From: Salinibacterium sp. M195
Lineage (GTDB): Bacteria; Actinomycetota; Actinomycetes; Actinomycetales; Microbacteriaceae
Direction of reading: 5' to 3'
NCBI RefSeq assembly: GCF_019443965.1
Contig: NZ_CP040814.1
Span: forward strand, 2,666,001 to 2,730,000
DNA length: 64,000 nt
Within the stretch, counting starts at the first letter, position 1, and each line of letters opens with the position of its first letter. The translations under genes were made by a program, and so were the position numbers. A model generated the notes under the pieces. That model saw only the letters and a program-made list of their open reading frames with translations, did not search any database and was not told the origin of the DNA. Shown one piece after another: positions 58,196 through 64,000 of the stretch.

Positions 58196-60103
58196 TTAGG
58201 CGTTCTGCTTCTTCAGACGCGACGTGCTGCGTGCACGAGCGCTGGCATCGAGCTCAACCTTGCGGATGCGCACGAATTCAGGAGTTACTTCAACGCACTC
58301 GTCTTCGCGAGCGAATTCGAGGCACTCTTCCAACGTGAGCTTGCGCGACGGTGTCATACGCTCGAACGAATCCGAGGTCGACTGGCGCATGTTGGTGAGC
58401 TGCTTCTCCTTGGTGATGTTGACGTCCATGTCGTCAGCGCGCGAGTTCTCGCCGACAACCATGCCTTCGTAAACCTCTTGCGTCGGCTCAACGAAGAACG
58501 ACATACGCTCCTGCAAAGCAACCATTGCGAACGGAGTAGCTGCACCGGAACGGTCAGCGACGATGGAGCCGTTGACGCGGGTGAGGATTTCGCCGGCCCA
58601 CTGGTCATAGCCGTGCGAGACAGCGTTTGCGATACCAGCACCACGTGTGATGGTCATGAATTCCGTGCGGAAACCGATGAGTCCACGCGAGGGAACGATG
58701 AACTCCATGCGAACCCAGCCGGTGCCGTGGTTGCTCATGCCGTCCATGCGGCCCTTGCGAGAAGCCAGCAGCTGCGTGATAGCTCCCAAGTACTCTTCAG
58801 GCGCATCGATCGTGAGGTGCTCGAAAGGCTCGTGAATCTTGCCGTCGACCCGCTTGGTAACTACCTGCGGCTTGCCGACGGTCAGCTCGAAGCCTTCGCG
58901 ACGCATCTGCTCAACGAGGATGGCGAGAGCGAGCTCTCCACGACCCTGAACTTCCCAAGCATCCGGGCGTCCGATGTCGACGAGCTTCAACGAAACGTTA
59001 CCGACGAGTTCACGGTCGAGACGGTCCTTGACCATACGGGCGGTGAGCTTGTGGCCCTTGACCTTGCCGATAACCGGCGAGGTGTTGGTTCCGATGGTCA
59101 TCGAGATCGCGGGGTCGTCAACCGTGATGGTTGGGAGCGGGCGAACGTCGTTGGGGTCACAGAGGGTCTCACCGATGAAGATGTCTTCGAAGCCGGCAAC
59201 AGCGACGATGTCACCGGGACCAGCGCTTTCGGCCGGGTAACGGTCGAGAGCCTTCGTGATCATGAGCTCGGTTACGCGCACATTGGCGACGCTTCCATCG
59301 TGCTTAACCCACGCAACGGTTTGACCCTTTTTGATCGTTCCGTTGAAGACGCGCAGTAGTGCGAGGCGGCCGAGGAACGGCGAGGAGTCAAGGTTGGTCA
59401 CCCAAGCCTGGAGAGGGTGCTCGTCGTCATACTTGGGGGCAGGAACGTGACGGAGGATCGCATCGAACAGTGGCTCGAGATCTTCGTTGTCAGGTAGCGT
59501 GCCGTTTTCTGGCTGGTTCCAGCTAGCGGCACCGTTACGGCCCGAAGCGTATACAACAGGTACGTCGAGGATGGCATCGAGATCGAGGTCAGGAACGTCA
59601 TCGGCCATGTCGCTCGCGAGGCCAAGAAGGAGGTCTTGGCTTTCGGCAACAACTTCCTCGATGCGCGCATCCGGACGGTCAGTCTTGTTGACCAACAGGA
59701 TTACGGGGAGCTTGGCCTCGAGTGCCTTACGAAGCACGAAGCGGGTCTGCGGAAGCGGGCCCTCACTGGCGTCAACGAGCAGAACTACGCCGTCAACCAT
59801 GCTGAGTCCACGCTCAACCTCGCCACCGAAGTCGGCGTGGCCGGGGGTGTCAATAACGTTGATGGTGATGGGGCTGTCACCGGCGTACTTGCCGTTGTAC
59901 GAAATCGCGGTGTTCTTCGCGAGAATCGTGATTCCCTTTTCGCGCTCGAGCTCGTTTGAGTCCATTGCGCGTTCTTCGAGGTGCGCGTGCGCTTCGAAGG
60001 AGTTCGTCTGGCGAAGCATCGCGTCAACGAGAGTCGTCTTTCCGTGGTCAACGTGGGCAACGATTGCTACGTTGCGCAAGTCGCTGCGAGTGGCCATAGC
60101 CAT
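58196..60103 (-). CDS. typA: Translational GTPase TypA/BipA
   Basis: A 635-residue ribosome-associated GTPase. G1 AHVDHGKT (16-23), the switch RGITI-equivalent EREKGITI, DTPGHADFGGEV (G3), VNKTDRPD (G4) and the EF-G-like domains III and V are followed by the TypA-specific C-terminal domain. It aids ribosome assembly and stress adaptation. I set the start at the ATG at 60103 (MAMATRSD) with AAGGA 8 nt upstream; the frame extends 31 codons further without homology. Homologue of M. tuberculosis Rv1165. Confidence 0.94.
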   Translation of the reverse strand: MAMATRSDLRNVAIVAHVDHGKTTLVDAMLRQTNSFEAHAHLEERAMDSNELEREKGITILAKNTAISYNGKYAGDSPITINVIDTPGHADFGGEVERGLSMVDGVVLLVDASEGPLPQTRFVLRKALEAKLPVILLVNKTDRPDARIEEVVAESQDLLLGLASDMADDVPDLDLDAILDVPVVYASGRNGAASWNQPENGTLPDNEDLEPLFDAILRHVPAPKYDDEHPLQAWVTNLDSSPFLGRLALLRVFNGTIKKGQTVAWVKHDGSVANVRVTELMITKALDRYPAESAGPGDIVAVAGFEDIFIGETLCDPNDVRPLPTITVDDPAISMTIGTNTSPVIGKVKGHKLTARMVKDRLDRELVGNVSLKLVDIGRPDAWEVQGRGELALAILVEQMRREGFELTVGKPQVVTKRVDGKIHEPFEHLTIDAPEEYLGAITQLLASRKGRMDGMSNHGTGWVRMEFIVPSRGLIGFRTEFMTITRGAGIANAVSHGYDQWAGEILTRVNGSIVADRSGAATPFAMVALQERMSFFVEPTQEVYEGMVVGENSRADDMDVNITKEKQLTNMRQSTSDSFERMTPSRKLTLEECLEFAREDECVEVTPEFVRIRKVELDASARARSTSRLKKQNA

Positions 60104-60306
60104 AGCAATATTCCTTAATTCATTGGAGGCTGTGCGGTCTCTCACCGCAGACGCTGCGCAGAAAATTTCGGCAGCAGATCGGCGGCCTGATGCCACCGGG
60201 TAAAGATCTTGGGAGGGCGCAGAAGATCGTTCAGAGTATCCTGCTCCGACAGTTTAGCCTGTTTGACAAGATTTATCGCCGACTGCCCTCTAGAACAACG
60301 TAAAAA

Positions 60307-62109
60307 CTACGGTTTCCACTCCCAGACGTTCCACCAAACCCCGGGTTCCAGCGCCGAAAGCGACACCTGAGAAACCTGGTCTTGATCGAACGCTACGGTT
60401 GCCGGATGCTGAAAAAGCGGCAGGCCGTAGCGGTTTTTCCAAAGTTCGGCATCCGCCGCCGTCAATGCATCGGCTTGAGCATCGGCGTCTAGCGTCACAT
60501 CGTTGGATTCGTTCACCAGACGGTCAACAGTGGAGTCTGTGAAGTAGTTGAGATTGGCATAACCATCTGTACCGAAGACATCCGGGGCTACTCCCGCTCC
60601 CGGTCGCGACACTTCCCAACTGAAAAGTGCGGCGTCATAGGCACCGGGAGTACCCAGGACGGAGCGCCAATCCTCAGCAGAGCAGTCACTGACCACGAAA
60701 CCGGCACGGGCCGCAGAATCCTTAATCAGTGAGAACTCAGTCGCGCGCATGGGATCACCGGCGGCGTAGAGAACACAGACGGCCGGTGCGCTGACGCCCG
60801 CCTCCGCAAGCAGTTCCTTGGCGCCTTCGATATCGATCTCGACAAAATCGCTCGAGCCATTACTCGAGCGCGCTCCACGGTATCCGCGGTCGTTTGGCGC
60901 GAAAAGGAACGAGTCCCGCATGGTGGCTCGCGGCTGCACATCGGCAAGAGCTGCGGTAGTCAACTCACTTCGCGGTACGGTCTTGAGAAACGCTTCCCGC
61001 ACGAGGGGGTCATCGAAAGTTCCGTTTTTCGATTCCGCGAACTGCAAATCAAGGTGCTCGAAACTGTCTGTTGTGCCGTCGATGACGGTGGCATCCATAG
61101 TTTCGAGGGCATCCCGAACTTCAGTGCCCATGGTGGGCACCACAATCTGCGCAGCGCCCACCAGAAGCGCTTGAGCCTGAGCGAGCGGATCGCTCAGGAA
61201 TCGCACGGTGATCTCTTGGAATGTTGGCTGGCGGATTCCCCCGTAGTTTTCGTTGGCACGCAACGTCACATATTGGTTGGCGACGAATTCCGAAACCACA
61301 TAGGGCCCGTTCGAGACTACGAGGCTCTCGCTCGCGGGCATCCCCTCGAAGTTAAAGGCCGTGTTCCACGTGCGCGCAATCGCAGCAAGATCGCGCTCAT
61401 CGTCGTTCATGATGGCCGCGAATACTTGTTCTTTCGCGCTGAGAGCGTCGTCTTCGGCGAACGCCATCTCCCCAACGACGTGTGCTGGCTTCGCTGCGGA
61501 GTCGGCGCTAAAGAAGGCAGATTCCCAATTCGCAAACGGTTTGTCGAAGACAAGAGTGAGCGACATCCGATCATCACTGATCTGCGGAGTCTCGGTCACC
61601 AACGCGATGCCGGTTTCTCCCGTCGCGGTCGCGTCAAAGAGCACTTGCGAGCCTTCAGATTCCAGCGGAGCGCCCGTCTCAGGGTCGACCGTGCTTGCTG
61701 GGTCGGCATCTGGATCGTTAAGTGCCCCGGAAGTTGCTGCCCATTCAAGGAGCAAATCGACCGCGTCAACCGCGGTTCCATCTGACCAGCGCACGCCATC
61801 TTTCACTGTGTACGTCACAGCAAGCGGGTCGTCAGACACTTTCTTGTAGTGACCAAACGACTCGTCGCGCACTAGCTCAGATTTGTCGTTGAAATACGTG
61901 AATCCGGTGCCGGTTGCATAAGCAATGTTGGCGTTGGTTTCGTTCGCGCCATAGGCGGTGACGGGATTGCCCGACGTGTATGGCTGGGTGACCGCGATAG
62001 TCAGCTCCGAACCATCGATGGTGGTGGATTGCTGCGGCACACACCCGGCAAGCACGATCGCCGCACTCGCGGCAACCGCAATGGTCGCCATTATTCTTGT
62101 GGCGCTCAC
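60307..62109 (-). CDS. ABC transporter family 5 substrate-binding lipoprotein
   Basis: A 600-residue lipoprotein: signal peptide with lipobox LAGC (lipidated Cys23) and a SBP_bac_5 peptide-binding fold (DGVRWSDGTAVDAVDLLLEW is the classic family segment, about 107-126). It lies directly upstream of typA, as lpqW (Rv1166) lies beside typA in M. tuberculosis, and downstream of a peptide-type ABC ATPase gene. It could be a peptide receptor or an LpqW-like protein. A terminator separates it from the ATPase gene, and a strong GGAGGT ribosome-binding site precedes its GTG start. Confidence 0.87.
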   Translation of the reverse strand: MSATRIMATIAVAASAAIVLAGCVPQQSTTIDGSELTIAVTQPYTSGNPVTAYGANETNANIAYATGTGFTYFNDKSELVRDESFGHYKKVSDDPLAVTYTVKDGVRWSDGTAVDAVDLLLEWAATSGALNDPDADPASTVDPETGAPLESEGSQVLFDATATGETGIALVTETPQISDDRMSLTLVFDKPFANWESAFFSADSAAKPAHVVGEMAFAEDDALSAKEQVFAAIMNDDERDLAAIARTWNTAFNFEGMPASESLVVSNGPYVVSEFVANQYVTLRANENYGGIRQPTFQEITVRFLSDPLAQAQALLVGAAQIVVPTMGTEVRDALETMDATVIDGTTDSFEHLDLQFAESKNGTFDDPLVREAFLKTVPRSELTTAALADVQPRATMRDSFLFAPNDRGYRGARSSNGSSDFVEIDIEGAKELLAEAGVSAPAVCVLYAAGDPMRATEFSLIKDSAARAGFVVSDCSAEDWRSVLGTPGAYDAALFSWEVSRPGAGVAPDVFGTDGYANLNYFTDSTVDRLVNESNDVTLDADAQADALTAADAELWKNRYGLPLFQHPATVAFDQDQVSQVSLSALEPGVWWNVWEWKP

Positions 62110-62172
62110 TGAACCTCCTGCATACGATCAGGCAATGCACGATGGCACGCTTGTGACAACTCTAAACGAGAA

Positions 62173-62196
62173 GAGCCGTCCCTTGCGGAACGGCTC
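62173..62196 (-). terminator. Terminator or attenuator between the ABC ATPase and binding-protein genes
   Basis: On the minus strand GAGCCGTTCC pairs with GGGACGGCTC (one wobble) with a GCAA loop, followed by TTCTCGTTT. Confidence 0.75.
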
Positions 62197-62210
62197 CCTC
62201 GGCTACGAAA

Positions 62211-63962
62211 CTAGGCGCCTAGTTTGATGTTTGCACCGGGAATCGCTTCGAGCAGTTCCTGCGTGTAAGGGTTTTTCGAGTTCTCGAACACTTCATCTGT
62301 TGTCGCTGCTTCGACGATGCGCCCAGCCTGCATGACACAGACGTTGTCTGCCACCAGCCGCACGACCGCGAGGTCATGAGTGATGAACAGATAGGTGAGG
62401 TCAAGCTCTGTCTGCAACTCTGTGAGCAGGTTGAGCACTTGACCCTGAACCAGCACGTCGAGTGCTGACACTGCTTCGTCGAGAATGAGCACATCGGGTT
62501 TGAGCGCTAGCGCACGCGCAATCGCGACGCGCTGACGCTGACCACCAGAAAGCTCACCGGGATAGCGGTGACGAGCTGCCTGGGGCAGCGACACTTGGTC
62601 GAGCAATTCGCTTACACGGTTGAATCGTTCTTTCGGAGTTCCAATACGATGCGCGAGCAGCGGCTCGGCAATCGTGTTGCCAACGCTGTACTGCGGGTCG
62701 AGGGAGCCGTAAGGGTCCTGGAACACCGGCTGAACTCGGCGGCGGAACTTCAAAAGATCGTCGCCCTTGATTCCCGCCAGGTTAACTCCATCGAACTCGA
62801 TGCTTCCGCTGGTGAGCGGCTCCAACTGCAAGATGAGCTTCGCCACGGTTGACTTGCCGGATCCTGATTCGCCAACTAGGGCCGTTGTTGTGCCCTTTTT
62901 GACACCAAACGAGATGTCGTTGACGGCCAACAACTTGTCTTTACGGAACCCTTGTTTGCGGATCTCGTAGACCTTAGTGATGTTGCTCACCTTGATGAGG
63001 TCTGTCTTGGCGCCGGCTTCACGACTTGCCGCACGCGCGATGAGCGCGTCATCGAGAGAACCTTGACCGAAAATCTTCAGGTCGTTCTCTGAACTCGTAT
63101 TCGATTTGATCGATTGGATGCGGCGCGAGGCAAGGCTCGGAGCCGCAGCAACCAAACGCTGTGTGTAAGGATGCTGCGGGTTCTCAAGGATCTCGCGGGA
63201 CGGGCCCGACTCGACTACCTTGCCCTTGTACATCACGACGAGCTGTTCGGCACGCTCGGCGGCTAGGCCGAGGTCGTGGGTGATGAACAGCACTGAGGTG
63301 CCGTAATCGCGCGTGAGTGTCTCCAAGTGGTCAAGAATCTGACGCTGCACAGTCACATCGAGCGCCGAGGTCGGTTCATCGGCAATGAGCAGCTTCGGGC
63401 GAGCCGATAGTCCGATACCGATGAGCACGCGTTGGCGCATTCCACCAGAGAACTGGTGAGGAAACTGCTTGAGGCGTTCGCTAGCGTCGCTAAGTCCCGC
63501 TTCGTTTAGCACCTCGATGGTGCGCTGACGCGCCTCCTTGCCCTGAGCGATGCCGTTGGCCTCAATCGCCTCTTGCACCTGGAAACCGATGCTCCACACC
63601 GGGTTCAGGTTCGACATCGGGTCTTGAGGTACGTAACCGATCTGACTTCCGCGAACCTCAGAGAACTGAGCATCCGAGAACTTTGTCAGGTCGTTGCCTT
63701 CGAACTCGATTGTGCCGCCGAGTACCTTTCCGGTGCCAGGAAGAAGACCGATCACTGCTTGCGCCGTGGTGGACTTTCCTGAGCCTGACTCGCCAACGAT
63801 CGCGAGGGATTGACCCTGGTACAGCGTGAGGTCGATACCGCGCACGGCTTGCACGACACCACGTTGAGTTTCGAAACCAACCTCGAGCCCGCGAATCTTG
63901 AGCAGCGGAGTCTCTTCGTTTGCCGAGTTTGGCGCAATGGGAACTGTTTGTGGGTTAGTCAT
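62211..63962 (-). CDS. Fused dipeptide/oligopeptide ABC ATPase (DppD-DppF type)
   Basis: A 583-residue protein with two complete ABC domains in one chain. First: Walker A GESGSGKSTT, signature FSGGMRQRV, Walker B LLIADEPTSALD, H-loop ITHD. Second (from about 325): GESGSGKSTV, LSGGQRQRV, LILDEAVSALD, ITHD. Each half ends with the NPxHPYT/NPYTQELLEAIP oligopeptide-type tail. It would energise peptide or nickel uptake with two permeases, the second of which ends where this gene starts (ATGA overlap). Confidence 0.92.
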   Translation of the reverse strand: MTNPQTVPIAPNSANEETPLLKIRGLEVGFETQRGVVQAVRGIDLTLYQGQSLAIVGESGSGKSTTAQAVIGLLPGTGKVLGGTIEFEGNDLTKFSDAQFSEVRGSQIGYVPQDPMSNLNPVWSIGFQVQEAIEANGIAQGKEARQRTIEVLNEAGLSDASERLKQFPHQFSGGMRQRVLIGIGLSARPKLLIADEPTSALDVTVQRQILDHLETLTRDYGTSVLFITHDLGLAAERAEQLVVMYKGKVVESGPSREILENPQHPYTQRLVAAAPSLASRRIQSIKSNTSSENDLKIFGQGSLDDALIARAASREAGAKTDLIKVSNITKVYEIRKQGFRKDKLLAVNDISFGVKKGTTTALVGESGSGKSTVAKLILQLEPLTSGSIEFDGVNLAGIKGDDLLKFRRRVQPVFQDPYGSLDPQYSVGNTIAEPLLAHRIGTPKERFNRVSELLDQVSLPQAARHRYPGELSGGQRQRVAIARALALKPDVLILDEAVSALDVLVQGQVLNLLTELQTELDLTYLFITHDLAVVRLVADNVCVMQAGRIVEAATTDEVFENSKNPYTQELLEAIPGANIKLGA

Positions 63963-64000
63963 CGGCGTGCTCTCGCTTCCGGGTCAAGGGCATCGCGAAC
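63959..64000 (-). CDS. ABC permease (DppC type), C-terminal fragment cut by the window edge
   Basis: The minus strand from the edge reads VRDALDPEARARR and stops with TGA overlapping the ATG of the ABC ATPase gene (ATGA). The RDALDP ending is the usual C-terminus of DppC/OppC permeases. Only 13 codons are visible. Confidence 0.7.
   Translation of the reverse strand, partial: VRDALDPEARARR

Noticed and set aside
1-64000. Search for CRISPR arrays, insertion sequences, integrases, toxin-antitoxin pairs, phage genes and defence systems
   Set aside because: No regularly spaced repeats, terminal inverted repeats with a transposase, or recognisable defence proteins were found; the helicase-nucleases are housekeeping AdnAB.

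Overview
This window is a gene-dense, high-G+C chromosomal segment of an actinobacterium, most likely a member of the Microbacteriaceae. The case rests on AdnA/AdnB, UvrD2, DUF3107 and DUF3117 proteins, a UPF0182 membrane protein, a YlbL-type PDZ/S16 protein, succinylase-type dap genes, an IdeR/DtxR-type iron box, many GTG starts and many apparently leaderless promoters. It holds one tRNA (initiator Met). I see no rRNA, CRISPR array, insertion sequence, integrase or prophage. No stretch longer than 300 bases lacks a gene. Both ends cut genes: a formamidase on the left and an ABC permease on the right.

Layout. (1) 1-1.2 kb: the fmdB-amiS-fmdA amide/formamide operon. (2) 1.4-23.5 kb: a conserved actinobacterial housekeeping block with tRNA-fMet, UPF0182, YlbL-like protease, Zincin_2 protein, an orphan E1/ThiF-like protein, nudC-uvrD2, a phosphotransferase-fold protein, MFS plus LysR, adnA-adnB, DUF3107, a ferritin-like protein and a RhlE-type helicase. 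From memory its order resembles M. tuberculosis Rv3193c-Rv3211, without whiB7 and the ABC1 kinase. (3) 23.5-33.4 kb: accessory and metabolic genes, namely MFS, an unknown lineage protein, L-lactate dehydrogenase, a lower-G+C membrane protein, a TetR/NAD-binding pair with a twin operator, a MalY-like C-S lyase, PHP and EEP phosphoesterases and a Xaa-Pro aminopeptidase. (4) 33.4-46.5 kb: stress protein, MgtE_N/CBS protein, DUF1003 and Mrp, then a catabolic cassette (LysR, PLP decarboxylase, GPH symporter, aldehyde dehydrogenase) lying between mrp and tatB, then tatB, an O-methyltransferase and a UvrA paralogue. (5) 46.6-64 kb: DUF3117, PIG-V-like mannosyltransferase, dapE/dapD, gltA, an operon of a degenerate MshB-like protein with fdxA and dapC, the efeUOB iron importer behind an iron box, a lipoprotein, typA and a peptide ABC transporter.

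How the genes work together. DapD, DapC and DapE are three successive steps of the succinylase route to meso-diaminopimelate and lysine. EfeU, EfeO and EfeB form one iron importer whose promoter carries the iron box, and the divergent operon carries a ferredoxin. AdnA and AdnB form the actinobacterial RecBCD-like helicase-nuclease, with UvrD2 and a UvrA paralogue as further DNA-repair functions.

The observations most worth following are: a window-wide TAnnnT-N6/7-start-codon pattern implying leaderless mRNAs at about a third of the genes; a 26-bp dapE/dapD divergent region holding two such -10 boxes; three proteins with recognisable folds but lost active-site or metal residues (MshB/PIG-L-like, NudC, aminoglycoside-phosphotransferase-like); an orphan E1-like protein without a YcaO partner; and a 40-residue membrane microprotein with its own terminator.
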